Source: Vibrio sp. FE10 (GTDB taxonomy: Bacteria; Pseudomonadota; Gammaproteobacteria; Enterobacterales; Vibrionaceae). From it: a DNA stretch of 64,000 nt. The stretch covers positions 1,240,001 to 1,304,000 of the forward strand of contig NZ_AP028067.1 in NCBI RefSeq assembly GCF_030297155.1, given 5' to 3'. The notes beneath the pieces are model-generated. The model had not been told where the DNA came from, searched no databases, and saw only the letters and a list, made by a program, of their open reading frames with translations. Each line of letters starts with the position of its first letter. Position 1 is the first letter of the stretch. Shown in pieces: positions 52,272 to 61,594 of this stretch. The translations under genes and the position numbers were made by a program.

Positions 52272-52493
52272 AATCTCGAGATGGAAGTGACTGGATAGTG
52301 TACGTTATTCCTTTTGTTTTAACGTAACTTGTTGATATTTATAGATGTGTTGTTTTTATTGTTGATAAGTTTTCATTCATCAGAGTTTTGTTTTTACTAC
52401 TAAAGTCGTATGAATTTTCAATATCATTGCAGGTTTGGTGTTTTATCGATTGTTGAAGGTTATTTGAGCGCAAAATAGCTCTTGAATTAAGAA

Positions 52494-53390
52494 ATGAAAG
52501 AGAGGATTATCGCGCTCCCCAACGACATGTTTCAAAATGTAAATCACATGAATCTAAACCAATTTGACTCATTATTACCGCCACAAATGGCTGAGCGCGC
52601 TGCTGATATTGGCGTAGGTAAAGCAACAAAAGATCCAATCAAATCCTTTCTTCTCGCGATTTCAGCGGGCATACATATCGGCATTGCGTTCGTGTTTTAC
52701 ACCATCGTGACGACCGGTGCTGGCGATTTACCGTGGGGCATTACTCGCGTACTCGGCGGTTTGGCATTTAGCTTAGGCTTGATCCTTGTGGTGGTTACTG
52801 GCGGCGAGTTGTTTACGAGCTCTGTTTTAACGTTAGTGGCGAGAGCGAGCGGTAAGATCACTTGGGTGACCTTGATTAAAAACTGGGCGACGGTTTATGT
52901 GGGCAACCTTATTGGCGCTTTATTGCTGGTTGCGTGCATGCTCGCGACTAAACAATACATGTTTGACAATGGTCAAGTCGGACTCAACGCGATGGCTATC
53001 TCTCAGCACAAAATGCATCACGACTTTATTCAAGCGATTGCGCTCGGCATCATGTGTAACGTGTTGGTGTGTATTGCGGTGTGGATGACATTCAGTGGGC
53101 GTACCCTAACGGACAAAATTGCGGTTATGATTTTACCTGTCGCGATGTTTGTGTCGTCGGGTTTTGAGCACTGTATTGCAAACATGTTCCAAGTACCACT
53201 TGCTATCGGTATCAAAACCTTTGCTCCTGCTGAGTTTTGGACAATGACGGGTGCTAACCCTGCAGATTATATTGACCTAAACATGATGGATTTCTTAACG
53301 AACAACCTATTGCCTGTGACTTTAGGCAACATCATTGGCGGCGGTATCTTTGTCGGCATGTGGTATTGGCTGATTTACTTACGAGATTAA
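52494..53390 (+). CDS. focA: Formate channel FocA (formate/nitrite transporter family)
   Basis: This pentameric inner-membrane channel exports or imports formate during mixed-acid fermentation. The 298-residue protein has six hydrophobic spans and the FNT signatures AFVFYTIVTTGAG and SSGFEHCIANMF. The start is uncertain: ATG 52494 gives MKERIIALPND, but ATGs at 52527 and 52548 (MNLNQFDSLLPP) are also possible, and none has a clear ribosome site; MNLNQFDSLLPP resembles known starts. No pflB follows here. An FNR box upstream fits anaerobic induction. Confidence 0.92.
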   Translation: MKERIIALPNDMFQNVNHMNLNQFDSLLPPQMAERAADIGVGKATKDPIKSFLLAISAGIHIGIAFVFYTIVTTGAGDLPWGITRVLGGLAFSLGLILVVVTGGELFTSSVLTLVARASGKITWVTLIKNWATVYVGNLIGALLLVACMLATKQYMFDNGQVGLNAMAISQHKMHHDFIQAIALGIMCNVLVCIAVWMTFSGRTLTDKIAVMILPVAMFVSSGFEHCIANMFQVPLAIGIKTFAPAEFWTMTGANPADYIDLNMMDFLTNNLLPVTLGNIIGGGIFVGMWYWLIYLRD

Positions 53391-53435
53391 CCATAATTCG
53401 GTCATCGTATCGATGTGAAGTATTACTTTTTAGAG

Positions 53436-53463
53436 ACGGTCTGCATTGCAGGCCGTTTTTTTT
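53436..53463 (+). terminator. Terminator of focA
   Basis: ACGGTCTGC / GCAGGCCGT (one G-T pair) with loop ATT is followed by eight Ts. Confidence 0.9.
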
Positions 53464-53555
53464 ATTGTGGAAAACCTTTTAGTTTCTCTTTTAAATAATT
53501 ATTAAAATACTCAATAGTAGGATCGGGTAGGGCAGCATAGGCCTTTGAAATTAAG

Positions 53556-53580
53556 TAAGGATCAATGTAAATGATCCTTA
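53556..53580. repeat. Inverted repeat TAAGGATCA / TGATCCTTA
   Basis: The arms 53556-53564 and 53572-53580 are perfect, with loop ATGTAAA. No long T-run follows on either strand, so a terminator role for fetB on the minus strand is weak. A related AAGGATCGAT lies 40 bases on. Confidence 0.55.
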
Positions 53581-53619
53581 TTCGAGTCAAAGTGACTAAA
53601 AAAGGATCGATACTGTTTT

Positions 53620-53646
53620 GGTTATCCACAGTTTCTGTGGATAACC
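53620..53646. promoter_or_regulatory. Two inverted perfect DnaA boxes
   Basis: The sequence GGTTATCCACAG - TTT - CTGTGGATAACC is a perfect 12-bp inverted repeat. Each arm contains the strict DnaA consensus TTATCCACA (53622-53630 on plus, 53636-53644 on minus). It sits between the 3' ends of focA and fetB, so it is not a promoter element. Possible DnaA binding or titration site; not part of an evident origin. Confidence 0.6.
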
Positions 53647-53691
53647 TGTCTCAAAGTCAGTGTGTAACCAGATCGTAAAGGAGGAAAGAGG

Positions 53692-54486
53692 TTAGCTTGT
53701 GGGTTTAATTCGGGCGAGAACTCGGCCTTCTTTCGTCAGAGATGTCTTTAAAGAGAGGTGAAGAGCGAGCGCCAATGAACTACTCATCATCACGAAAATA
53801 GCCAGCATGATCATCAGTTGATACTTAATCGCGATCATTGGTGAAGCTCCCCCTAGAATTTGCCCTGTCATCATCCCTGGAAGTGTCACTAAGCCCGTCG
53901 TCGCCATGGAAGCCATGATAGGAGACATCGCCTTCTGTATCGCATTACGTACAAAGGGCGCTGCTGCATAGGTTGGAGAGGCGCCTAAAGCGATAGCCGC
54001 TTCGTACTCTGACTTCTGGGTTTCAAAAGCCCCGAACAAGTTCTGTAGAGCCACTATATTGCTGCTCAAGCTATTACCTAGCAGCATCCCTGCAATAGGG
54101 ATTAAGTACTGTGCGTTGAAGAGTGGGGTAGGCTTGATAATAAAGAAGCAAATAAATAAGACGATGGGTACGCAAGTCACCGCAAGGCTGAATGCCACTG
54201 GTGCTAATAGCAGTTGTTTCGGAAGCTTTGATTTTTCAACAATCGAGCTTGCACCTACTACAATCATAGCGAATAACCACAATAAGTTGATCCACAAGCT
54301 GTTCAAAGTAAACAGGTATTCGAGATAAAGGCCGACCAAGAATAGCTGTACCACCATACGAGCAATACTAATAGAGGCCTCTTTACCTAGGCCGAGTTTG
54401 AGCTTGTGGTTAATGGTGATGGGCAGTATGAGAAGTGAGCTAAATAACAGCAATTGCCACCAAGATATATCAATAACGTCTTGCAT
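53692..54486 (-). CDS. fetB: ABC transporter permease FetB (YbbM/UPF0014 family)
   Basis: In E. coli FetAB is a putative iron exporter that enhances resistance to oxidative stress. ATG 54486 (MQDVIDISWWQLLLFSS) follows the ribosome site AAAGGAAG; the frame extends 18 codons upstream. The 264-residue protein has about seven hydrophobic spans and the family motifs ARMVVQLFLVGLYLEYLF, AGMLLGNSLSSNIVAL, EYEAAIALGASP and LPGMMTGQILGGASP. No FetA ATPase is encoded beside it within this window, which is unusual. Confidence 0.9.
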   Translation of the reverse strand: MQDVIDISWWQLLLFSSLLILPITINHKLKLGLGKEASISIARMVVQLFLVGLYLEYLFTLNSLWINLLWLFAMIVVGASSIVEKSKLPKQLLLAPVAFSLAVTCVPIVLFICFFIIKPTPLFNAQYLIPIAGMLLGNSLSSNIVALQNLFGAFETQKSEYEAAIALGASPTYAAAPFVRNAIQKAMSPIMASMATTGLVTLPGMMTGQILGGASPMIAIKYQLMIMLAIFVMMSSSLALALHLSLKTSLTKEGRVLARIKPTS

Positions 54487-54924
54487 AGTGCTTCCTTTAA
54501 AGTTGGCCTCCATCATATCTGAAAGTGCCAAATGATGCATTTCAGCTTCATACCTGTCGATTTCAAAAATGGCTCAATTTATTAACAATCAAAGTACAAA
54601 ATATTGGTTGTTTGAGGCTTTTTTGGCTACTACTTAGTAGGTAAAACGTTAAAATTAGTTACAATAAGGTTTCGCAAATGTTGGTTTTTAACATTTGTGA
54701 AATATACTTAATTCTTCACATTTGTTAATACTTTTTAATAACTTTGTTTAACTAAAAACAACTTTGGATGAGCTCAAAAAAGTATTGATTAGCAAGGGTT
54801 ATAACGGGAGATTTGATTGAACCCTACTTTGTGTATGGTCTAAAATTCATCGTTAGATACTCAAGAACTTTAGCCCCATAGAATGGGTTACTCGAAATTA
54901 CTAAATACAAAATAGGCAAAATGT
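54487..54924. other. Divergent fetB-torE control region
   Basis: The 438-base region is strongly AT-rich between 54660 and 54800. It contains three copies of an ACATTTGT-like motif (see next entry). No ORF is supported and no terminator is seen. Confidence 0.6.
54670..54728. promoter_or_regulatory. Triple ACATTTGT motif upstream of torECA
   Basis: An inverted repeat, TTTCGCAAATGTT (54670-54682) and AACATTTGTGAAA (54690-54702), differs at one base. A third copy TTCACATTTGTTAA follows at 54715-54728. The layout suggests dimer binding plus a direct repeat for a regulator such as TorR or another, but the motif is not the E. coli tor box (CTGTTCATAT). Confidence 0.55.
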
Positions 54925-55107
54925 ATGAGTGATGTTAAGAAAATTGAAACTGGCGAAAAACGCTCGTTGGAGTGGAAGTCATTCCTCTTCATTGCGGTGG
55001 TTCTCTTTCCAATATTAAGTGTGGCTTTTGTAGGAGGCTACGGCTTTCTAGTTTGGGCACTGCAAGTGTTTGTATTAGGTCCTCCAGGTGCACACGGCGG
55101 CATGTAA
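54925..55107 (+). CDS. torE: TorE, small membrane protein of the TMAO reductase operon
   Basis: This 60-residue protein has one transmembrane span (WKSFLFIAVVLFPILSVAFVGGYGF, about 19-46) and a short tail ending LGPPGAHGGM. It resembles the NapE/TorE family of unclear function found at the start of tor and nap operons. It precedes torC by 52 bases. Confidence 0.9.
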   Translation: MSDVKKIETGEKRSLEWKSFLFIAVVLFPILSVAFVGGYGFLVWALQVFVLGPPGAHGGM

Positions 55108-55159
55108 TGCCCTCTTGCTATCACATTTTTATTAGAACTAATTTTTAAGAGAGCTAAAC

Positions 55160-56338
55160 ATGAAATCATTTTTAGTTAAATTATGGCGCACAATGACTCG
55201 CCCAGCAGTACACATCAGTCTTGGTGTACTAACCATGGGTGGCTTTATCGCCGGTGTTATTTTCTGGGGTGGCTTTAACACTGCGTTAGAAGCAACCAAC
55301 ACAGAAGAATTTTGTGTAAGCTGTCACACCATGCGTGACAACGTATACGTAGAACTACAAGAAACGGTTCACTGGAAAAATACATCTGGTGTACGCGCAA
55401 CTTGTCCTGACTGTCACGTTCCACATGAATGGACAGCAAAAATTGCTCGTAAGATGCAAGCATCTAAAGAAGTATTCGCTCAAGTATTTGGTGACCTAGA
55501 CACACCAGAGAAATTTGAAGCTCGTCGTATCGAACTGGCTAAACACGAATGGGATCGTTTCTCTTCGAACAAATCTCTTGAATGTAAAAACTGTCACAAC
55601 TACGACTCGATGGACTTCGAGAACATGCGCCCAACAGCGCGTATCCAAATGAAGAACGCGGCAGAGCGCGATCAAAGCTGTGTTGACTGTCATAAAGGTA
55701 TTGCTCATAACCTACCTCTAGATATGGCATCAGCGAGCGGTATTGTTGGTGAGCTAGAAAATGTAGCGGGTAGCACGTCTTACGCATCAGGTAACAATGT
55801 TATTTCAATCCGTCACCTACCTATGTACACGGATGAAACAGCAGAAGTTGAAGCGGGTCTATTAAGCCCTGCAAGCCAAGTTGCCGTGATCGAAGAAAAA
55901 GGCGACATGATCAAGATTCAAATCGACGGTTGGCGTAAAGCGAAGGGCTTCGGACGTGTAATCCAAGAAGACTTCGGTATGAACATCTCAACGGCAATCT
56001 TGACGAAAGAAGTATCTCAAAGTGACGTTATCACTGTTGGTGAGAAGAAAGAAGATGAGCTAACGGGCCTTCCATGGGAAAAAGTTGACCTAGCACTTTG
56101 GATGAAGAAAGAGTCTATGGTTGATAACTTCGATCCAATTTGGAGCGCAGCAGGTCAGGCTTACCAGTCAAACTGTTCTACTTGTCACTCACAACCAGAT
56201 GAAGGCCACTTCAGCGCTAACGGTTGGGTAGGCATGCTAGATGGTATGATCGCATTCGTGAACTTCGATACAGATACAGAAGCACTTGTTCTTAAGTATC
56301 TACAGAAGCACTCATCAGATTTTTCTGAAGGCCACTAA
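55160..56338 (+). CDS. torC: Pentaheme c-type cytochrome TorC
   Basis: This membrane-anchored cytochrome passes quinol electrons to the periplasmic TMAO reductase. The 392-residue protein has an N-terminal anchor (about 17-39). Five CxxCH heme sites are visible: CVSCH (52-56), CPDCH (82-86), CKNCH (142-146), CVDCH (174-178), then a fifth, CSTCH, in the C-terminal domain (339-343). This 4+1 layout is the TorC type; E. coli TorC is of similar length. Confidence 0.95.
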   Translation: MKSFLVKLWRTMTRPAVHISLGVLTMGGFIAGVIFWGGFNTALEATNTEEFCVSCHTMRDNVYVELQETVHWKNTSGVRATCPDCHVPHEWTAKIARKMQASKEVFAQVFGDLDTPEKFEARRIELAKHEWDRFSSNKSLECKNCHNYDSMDFENMRPTARIQMKNAAERDQSCVDCHKGIAHNLPLDMASASGIVGELENVAGSTSYASGNNVISIRHLPMYTDETAEVEAGLLSPASQVAVIEEKGDMIKIQIDGWRKAKGFGRVIQEDFGMNISTAILTKEVSQSDVITVGEKKEDELTGLPWEKVDLALWMKKESMVDNFDPIWSAAGQAYQSNCSTCHSQPDEGHFSANGWVGMLDGMIAFVNFDTDTEALVLKYLQKHSSDFSEGH

Positions 56339-56362
56339 TAAGACGTCAATTGGAGTAACACA

Positions 56363-58825
56363 ATGGCAATTACAAGAAGAAGTTTTCTGAAAGGTGTCGC
56401 TACAACAAGTGCGGCATCGGTTATCGGTCCTAGCTTATTGGCGTCGGCATCGGCTTCAGCTGCAGAAACGGATGGTACGTGGAAAGTCTCTGGTTCTCAC
56501 TGGGGCGCATTCCGAGCTCGCGTTTATGCGGGTAAAGTACAAGAAATTAAGCCTCTAGAAATCGATCAGCATCCAACAGAGATGTTGAAAGGTATCAAAG
56601 GCATTATCTACAGCCCATCACGTGTGCGTTACCCTATGGTTCGCCTAGATTGGTTGAAGAAGCACAAATACAGCGCAGACACGCGTGGTAACAACCGTTT
56701 TGTTCGTGTGACTTGGGACGAGGCATTAGACCTTGTTTACCGCGAACTAGAACGTGTACAGAAAGATTACGGTCCATGGGCGCTTCACACTGGTCAAACA
56801 GGTTGGAGACAAACAGGTCAGTTCCACAGCTGTACTAACCACATGCAACGTGCAATGGCGCTTCACGGCTACTCTGTGAAGAAAATCGGTGACTACTCGA
56901 CAGGTGCTGGTCAAACGATCATGCCTTACGTGTTAGGTTCTACTGAGGTATATGCTCAAGGTACATCTTGGGAACTTATCCTAGAAAACAGTGACAACAT
57001 TGTTCTTTGGGGTAACGATCCAGTGAAAAACCTGCAAGTAGGTTGGACGTGTGAGACTCACGAATCATTCGCTTACCTAGAGCAGTTGAAAGAGAAAGTT
57101 GCTAAGAAAGAGATCAACGTTGTTTCTGTTGACCCTGTTCAAAACAAAACAGGCCGTTACCTAGAAAACGAGCAAATGTACATTAACCCACAAACTGATG
57201 TGGCGTTCATGCTAGGTGTTGCTCACGTTCTTTACAACGAAGGCCTATACGACAAGAAGTTCATCGAAACTTACTGTTTAGGTTTTGAAGACTTCATCAA
57301 GTACGTTCAAGGTGAAACGAAAGATAAAGTTGAGAAGACACCAGAATGGGCTGCACCAATCTGTGGCGCAAGTGCTGATTCGATCCGTGATTTCGCGAAA
57401 ATGCTGGTTAACGGTCGTACTCAAATCTTGGTTGGCTGGAGTATTCAGCGTCAAGAGCACGGTGAACAGCCTTACTGGATGTGTGCAGTTATCGCAGCAA
57501 TGGTTGGCCAAATTGGTCTACCTGGCGGCGGTATCTCTTACGGTCACCACTACTCTGGTATCGGTGTATCTTCAACTGGCTTCGCTGCTCCGGGCTCTTT
57601 CCCGTTGAACATCGACCAAGGTCAATCACCTAAGCACACCAACACAGATTACAACGGTTACAGCCGCGTAATCCCAGTTGCTCGTTGGGTAGATAGCCTG
57701 CTTGAACCTGGTAAGAAGATCAAAGCGAACGGTTCTACTGTGACGCTGCCTGACATTAAGATGATGGTCTTCAGTGGTAACAACCCGTGGCACCACCACC
57801 AAGATCGCAACAAGATGCGTAAAGCATTCAAGAGCCTACAAACTGTAGTCGCTGTTGATTTCGCTTGGACTGCAACTTGTCGTCACTCTGATATTGTTCT
57901 TCCAGCTTGTACTCAGTGGGAACGTAACGATATCGATGGTTACGGTGCTTACTCTGGCCGTGGTTTGATCGCAATGCACAAGCTAGTGGATCCTCTGTTC
58001 CAGTCTAAGACTGACTTCGAGATCATGTCTAGCCTGACTAAGCGTTGGGGTCGTTACGACGACTACACACGTGGTATGGACGAAATGCAGTGGGTTAAAT
58101 CTCTGTATGACGATTGCCGCGCTTCAAATGAAGGTACGATTGAAATGCCTGAGTTTGCTGAGTTCTGGGAAAAAGGTTTCCTAGATTTCGGTAAAGGTAA
58201 GCCATGGACTCGTCACGCTTCATTCCGTGAAGATCCAGAGATCAACGCACTAGGTACACCTTCTGGTTTCATTGAAATCACAAGCCGTACTGTTGGCAAC
58301 ATGGGTTACGAGCACTGTCAAGAACACCCAATGTGGTTCGAGAAATCTGAACGTTCACACGGTGGTCCAGGCTCTGACAAACACCCGTACTGGCTACAAT
58401 CTTGTCACCCAGACAAGCGTCTTCACTCTCAGATGTGTGAATCTGAAGAGTGGCGTGCGACTTACGCAGTACAAGGCCGTGAGCCAATCTACATCAACCC
58501 AACGGATGCTAAGAAGAAAGGCATCAAAGAGGGCGATGTAGTACGTGTGTTCAACGACCGTGGTCAACTACTAGCAGGTGCTGTTCTAATGGATAGCTAC
58601 GCTCCTGGTGTTGTGCGTATCGAAGAAGGTGCTTGGTACGGCCCGATCAACGAGAAAGTGGGTGCGCTAGATACATACGGCGATCCAAACACACTAACTC
58701 AGGACATCGGTTCATCTGAGCTAGCTCAAGCGACTTCAGCAAACACTTGTTTGGTTGATTTCGAGAAGTTCCAAGGCAAACTGCCTCCAGTAACTTCATT
58801 CGGTGGTCCAATCGAAGTTTCTTAA
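56363..58825 (+). CDS. torA: Trimethylamine-N-oxide reductase, molybdenum catalytic subunit
   Basis: This periplasmic bis-MGD enzyme reduces TMAO to trimethylamine in anaerobic respiration, common in marine bacteria. The 820-residue protein starts with a Tat signal (TRRSFLK at 4-10), cleaved near ASAAE. The Mo ligand serine lies in [18 protein letters not shown] and further family motifs are [33 protein letters not shown] and [20 protein letters not shown]. There is no iron-sulfur cysteine motif, as expected for this type. torD, the usual chaperone gene, is absent downstream. Confidence 0.96.
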   Translation: MAITRRSFLKGVATTSAASVIGPSLLASASASAAETDGTWKVSGSHWGAFRARVYAGKVQEIKPLEIDQHPTEMLKGIKGIIYSPSRVRYPMVRLDWLKKHKYSADTRGNNRFVRVTWDEALDLVYRELERVQKDYGPWALHTGQTGWRQTGQFHSCTNHMQRAMALHGYSVKKIGDYSTGAGQTIMPYVLGSTEVYAQGTSWELILENSDNIVLWGNDPVKNLQVGWTCETHESFAYLEQLKEKVAKKEINVVSVDPVQNKTGRYLENEQMYINPQTDVAFMLGVAHVLYNEGLYDKKFIETYCLGFEDFIKYVQGETKDKVEKTPEWAAPICGASADSIRDFAKMLVNGRTQILVGWSIQRQEHGEQPYWMCAVIAAMVGQIGLPGGGISYGHHYSGIGVSSTGFAAPGSFPLNIDQGQSPKHTNTDYNGYSRVIPVARWVDSLLEPGKKIKANGSTVTLPDIKMMVFSGNNPWHHHQDRNKMRKAFKSLQTVVAVDFAWTATCRHSDIVLPACTQWERNDIDGYGAYSGRGLIAMHKLVDPLFQSKTDFEIMSSLTKRWGRYDDYTRGMDEMQWVKSLYDDCRASNEGTIEMPEFAEFWEKGFLDFGKGKPWTRHASFREDPEINALGTPSGFIEITSRTVGNMGYEHCQEHPMWFEKSERSHGGPGSDKHPYWLQSCHPDKRLHSQMCESEEWRATYAVQGREPIYINPTDAKKKGIKEGDVVRVFNDRGQLLAGAVLMDSYAPGVVRIEEGAWYGPINEKVGALDTYGDPNTLTQDIGSSELAQATSANTCLVDFEKFQGKLPPVTSFGGPIEVS

Positions 58826-58861
58826 GACTTGTGCTTGAGATCCAAGATTAAAGCTTGAATT

Positions 58862-58896
58862 AAAGCCCCTGTAAGGATTCTTACAGGGGCTTTTTG
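58862..58896 (+). terminator. Terminator of torECA
   Basis: A perfect long stem AAAGCCCCTGTAA / TTACAGGGGCTTT with a short loop is followed by Ts. Confidence 0.9.
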
Positions 58897-59069
58897 TTTT
58901 TCTGGTGTAAGTGTTGGGGTTTCTAATTAAGCACTGTAGTGAAGCTTATGGAGGCGTATATGGGAAGCGCTATAATGTGATGCGACTTAAGCAATTGAGC
59001 CGAGAGGGTAAGTCAAAAGAATCTCTTTTGAGAGGTTTAGGTTATTGGAAACAATTAGGTTACTGGAAA

Positions 59070-59098
59070 CAAAAAGGCCGATACAAAGTACCGACCTA
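59070..59098 (-). terminator. Terminator of the exporter gene
   Basis: On the minus strand GGTCGGTAC / GTATCGGCC (G-U pairs) with loop TTT is followed by TTTTTG. It lies 28 bases after the gene. Confidence 0.78.
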
Positions 59099-59126
59099 GT
59101 AGAAACCTATGGAGTTGAGCGTAAAC

Positions 59127-60347
59127 CTACAGCTCGAACATAAACCAATAACCATATGCACAAATCAAAGCGGGCACACTAGAATACAAGGTCGCGACAA
59201 GCGCTGCTTTCGGTGCCATTGCAATCGCAGGGAATAGTGCGTCACCATCATTCGAAATAGCGTTACCAACCTGAGCCGAGAGTGGCAGTGCACCTGACAG
59301 ATAAAGACTGGTCACCAATAGCTGAGGACCACAGCCAGGTAACAAGCCCATCAACACGCCCGCCAGGGGGAGCATCATGCCCCAGCTTGAGAATAGCGTC
59401 GCAAAATCGACATTTGCTATCACAGAGCCAAATTCAAAGAAAAGAAACGCCATCACAACCCAAGCTGTCACGAAGTTAGTATCTTGAGCCGTTTTTTGTA
59501 ATGGGTGTGAGCCTACACACTTCTCATCTTCACTGACGGCTGATTTATAATCTTCAATTTCACGAGTCAGACCCCATAGAAACATCGAGCTAATCAACAA
59601 GATCGTTCCTGTCCACTCCATCGACATTTCAGGTAACGCAAGCAACTCGTTGACGTCGACTTGAAAGGATCCAAGTAGGGCAACTGCAGCGCCTGGAATA
59701 ATGAGTACTGACCATAAGTAGCCCTGTAGGTTGATCGCCTTTTTAGAAACGGCCTCTTTGTCTTCCTCTTGAGATTGAGATGAGCAGCTGCGCGCGGCTT
59801 CATTTTTCTCTGACTGTTTCGGACGTAAGAAATCATCAGCGTGAAATAGGTTGATGATGCGACCTGACGCTGTGCCGACAATGACGCCCATTGCCATCAT
59901 GGCTAAGCCTGTTTTAGGTTCGCTCGCAATCAACAAGAAGGCTGCGTCACCCATGGTGGAAACCAGTACAGCCACGACGGCTCCAAACCCCAACTTCCCA
60001 GAAATAAATTGCGTGGTAACGACTATCGCACCACCACAACCAGGTAATGCACCCATCAGCGCAGCAAACACTACTTGGTTAGATCGAGATTGATGCACGA
60101 GCTTATTGAAAACGTTGTCTTTGTTGATGTACAAGCTTAACCAGTGGTAAATGGCTAACGTTAAAGCGACATAACAAGAGACCGCCCAGAATGCGTCTGA
60201 CAAGGTCGTTACTGTCAGCTCACGTGTAGCAGGGGCCGCAACCAATGCTGCAAGTGAAATTGGTAATAGCAGGCGCTTAAAAGACAGTGAAAACTGAGTT
60301 GTTTTCGCAGCGCTACTGCTTGGCAAAAAAGAGATTAGTCGATCCAT
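59127..60347 (-). CDS. Putative manganese/heavy-metal exporter (ArsP_2-like, 10-TM)
   Basis: This 406-residue inner-membrane protein has about ten hydrophobic spans in two similar halves, each with a PGCG motif: ALMGALPGCGGAIVVTTQF and LMGLLPGCGPQLLVTSLYL. The halves are joined by a cytoplasmic charged linker (about 175-210). It fits the family of putative manganese transporters/ArsP_2 heavy-metal exporters (I recall Pfam PF11449). A perfect Fur-type palindrome lies 44 bases upstream, and the Mn-dependent pyrophosphatase is the divergent neighbour, so manganese export is plausible but unproved. Confidence 0.78.
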   Translation of the reverse strand: MDRLISFLPSSSAAKTTQFSLSFKRLLLPISLAALVAAPATRELTVTTLSDAFWAVSCYVALTLAIYHWLSLYINKDNVFNKLVHQSRSNQVVFAALMGALPGCGGAIVVTTQFISGKLGFGAVVAVLVSTMGDAAFLLIASEPKTGLAMMAMGVIVGTASGRIINLFHADDFLRPKQSEKNEAARSCSSQSQEEDKEAVSKKAINLQGYLWSVLIIPGAAVALLGSFQVDVNELLALPEMSMEWTGTILLISSMFLWGLTREIEDYKSAVSEDEKCVGSHPLQKTAQDTNFVTAWVVMAFLFFEFGSVIANVDFATLFSSWGMMLPLAGVLMGLLPGCGPQLLVTSLYLSGALPLSAQVGNAISNDGDALFPAIAMAPKAALVATLYSSVPALICAYGYWFMFEL

Positions 60348-60390
60348 AGGTGTTACTCAAAATTAGTGGCTTGAGATAAATATATACGAA

Positions 60391-60405
60391 TGATAATAAT
60401 TATCA
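60391..60405. promoter_or_regulatory. Fur-type palindrome between the exporter and ppaC
   Basis: TGATAATAATTATCA is a perfect 7-1-7 palindrome (TGATAAT-A-ATTATCA), the core form of a Fur (or Mur) box. It is 44 bases before the exporter start and 144 bases before ppaC. Confidence 0.8.
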
Positions 60406-60548
60406 ATTGCATTTGTTGTTTTTTTATCTATTGTTACCATTGGCTAAACCTAGGAAACATGACCAATCTAAAAAAATGAGGTAAAGTATGGCTAATAAAG
60501 AGAGGCTCTAAAGGTAGAGTCATAATTGTTAGTGTAATAGGAAGAAAC

Positions 60549-61454
60549 ATGATTTTAGTTGTTGGTCACAAAAACCCTGATAGTGACAGTATTTGTAGTG
60601 CGTTAGTTGCAACGGAGCTTCTTAAAGCTCGTGGCGAGGAAGCGACACCAATTCGCCAAGGCGAGATCAACCGCGAAACTCAACATATTCTTGAAGTCGC
60701 TGGTGCTGAAAAGCCAGAGCTTCGTACTTCTGTTGCTGGTGAGAAAATCTGGCTAGTAGACTACTCAGATCTAGCACAAGCACCAGACGATGTTGCTGAA
60801 GCAGAGATCGTAGGCATTGTCGATCACCACCGTCTGGGTGACGTGATGACAGTTAACCCTATGGAAGCTTGGATCTGGCCTGTTGGTTGTACAAACACTG
60901 TACTTTTCAACATGTTCAAGATTGAAGGTCATGCTATCTCTCAACAGATCGCTAAACTGATGATGTCTGCAATTCTTTCAGACACGGTTGGTTTTGCTTC
61001 TCCAACATGTACTCAAAAAGACAAAGACGCTGTTGCTGAGCTTGCTGAAATCGCTGGCGTAACAGACGTTGATGCTTTCATCAAAGCACTTCTAATTGCT
61101 AAAACAAACATCGAAGGCCTATCTGCTGCACAGCTAGTAGAAAAAGACCTTAAAGGCTACCCATTCAACGGTCGCGATGTTGTTGTTGGTCAAGTTGAGC
61201 TTGCTACTCTTGAGCAAGTAGACGGCATGATCGAAGCACTAGAAGCTGATCTTGAAGCGCGTTGTGAGAAAGATGGTCTAGCGTTCGCTGCAGTAATGCT
61301 GACAGATATCACTACAGCTCAAACTCGTCTTCTATACAAAGGTGAGTGGGCTGATAAGCTGGTTAAATTCGAGAAAGACGGTGTATTGATGATGGAAAAT
61401 ACACTTAGCCGTAAGAAGCAAGGTTGGCCTTGGCTTCAAGGCGAGCTTGTTTAA
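60549..61454 (+). CDS. ppaC: Manganese-dependent inorganic pyrophosphatase (family II)
   Basis: This cytoplasmic DHH-family enzyme hydrolyses pyrophosphate using Mn2+. The 301-residue protein has the metal motifs GHKNPDSDS (H7, D11, D13), VDYSD (D71), VDHHRLGDV (D92, H93, H94) and the C-terminal SRKKQGWPWL (DHHA2 substrate-binding). The start follows AGGAAGAAAC. A strong terminator follows. It is divergent from the metal exporter. Confidence 0.96.
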   Translation: MILVVGHKNPDSDSICSALVATELLKARGEEATPIRQGEINRETQHILEVAGAEKPELRTSVAGEKIWLVDYSDLAQAPDDVAEAEIVGIVDHHRLGDVMTVNPMEAWIWPVGCTNTVLFNMFKIEGHAISQQIAKLMMSAILSDTVGFASPTCTQKDKDAVAELAEIAGVTDVDAFIKALLIAKTNIEGLSAAQLVEKDLKGYPFNGRDVVVGQVELATLEQVDGMIEALEADLEARCEKDGLAFAAVMLTDITTAQTRLLYKGEWADKLVKFEKDGVLMMENTLSRKKQGWPWLQGELV

Positions 61455-61471
61455 CCAAGTCGCTTAATTAT

Positions 61472-61500
61472 AAACGCCTGCTAATTTAGCAGGCGTTTTT
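61472..61500 (+). terminator. Terminator of ppaC
   Basis: The stem AAACGCCTGCTAA / TTAGCAGGCGTTT with a short loop is followed by Ts. Confidence 0.9.
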
Positions 61501-61594
61501 CTTGGAAGTAGACTTTCTTCTCAATAGAAATATTTGAAGTTAATGCTACTCAGCATAAAATGAACAAAGTTACTGACTAACGTAGGAAATTAAG

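Larger units (their letters stand above)
52195..52493. other. Intergenic region with terminator and FNR box before focA
   Basis: The 299-base gap holds the lipoprotein-gene terminator (52227-52249), a perfect FNR box (52258-52271) and about 220 bases of AT-rich leader before focA. The long leader may contain further sites I cannot assign. Confidence 0.65.
53391..53691. other. Convergent gap with terminator, inverted repeat and DnaA boxes
   Basis: The 301-base gap between focA (+) and fetB (-) has the focA terminator (53436-53463), a 9-bp inverted repeat (53556-53580) and two inverted DnaA boxes (53620-53646). No ORF is supported. Confidence 0.7.
58826..59126. other. Convergent gap between torA and the exporter gene
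   Basis: The 301 bases hold the torA terminator (58862-58896) and a minus-strand terminator (59070-59098). A 62-codon plus-strand ORF lies between but is not supported (see rejected items). Confidence 0.65.

Noticed and set aside
53620..53646. Palindrome considered as an intrinsic terminator
   Set aside because: Neither strand has a T-run after the stem; the DnaA-box reading fits better.
54487..54924. FNR box sought before torE
   Set aside because: Half-site TTGAT occurs (near 54812) but no matching ATCAA at the right spacing.
58911..59099. 62-codon plus-strand ORF after torA
   Set aside because: It starts with GTG without a ribosome site, contains a repetitive GYWKQ duplication and ends inside a minus-strand terminator, so coding is unlikely.
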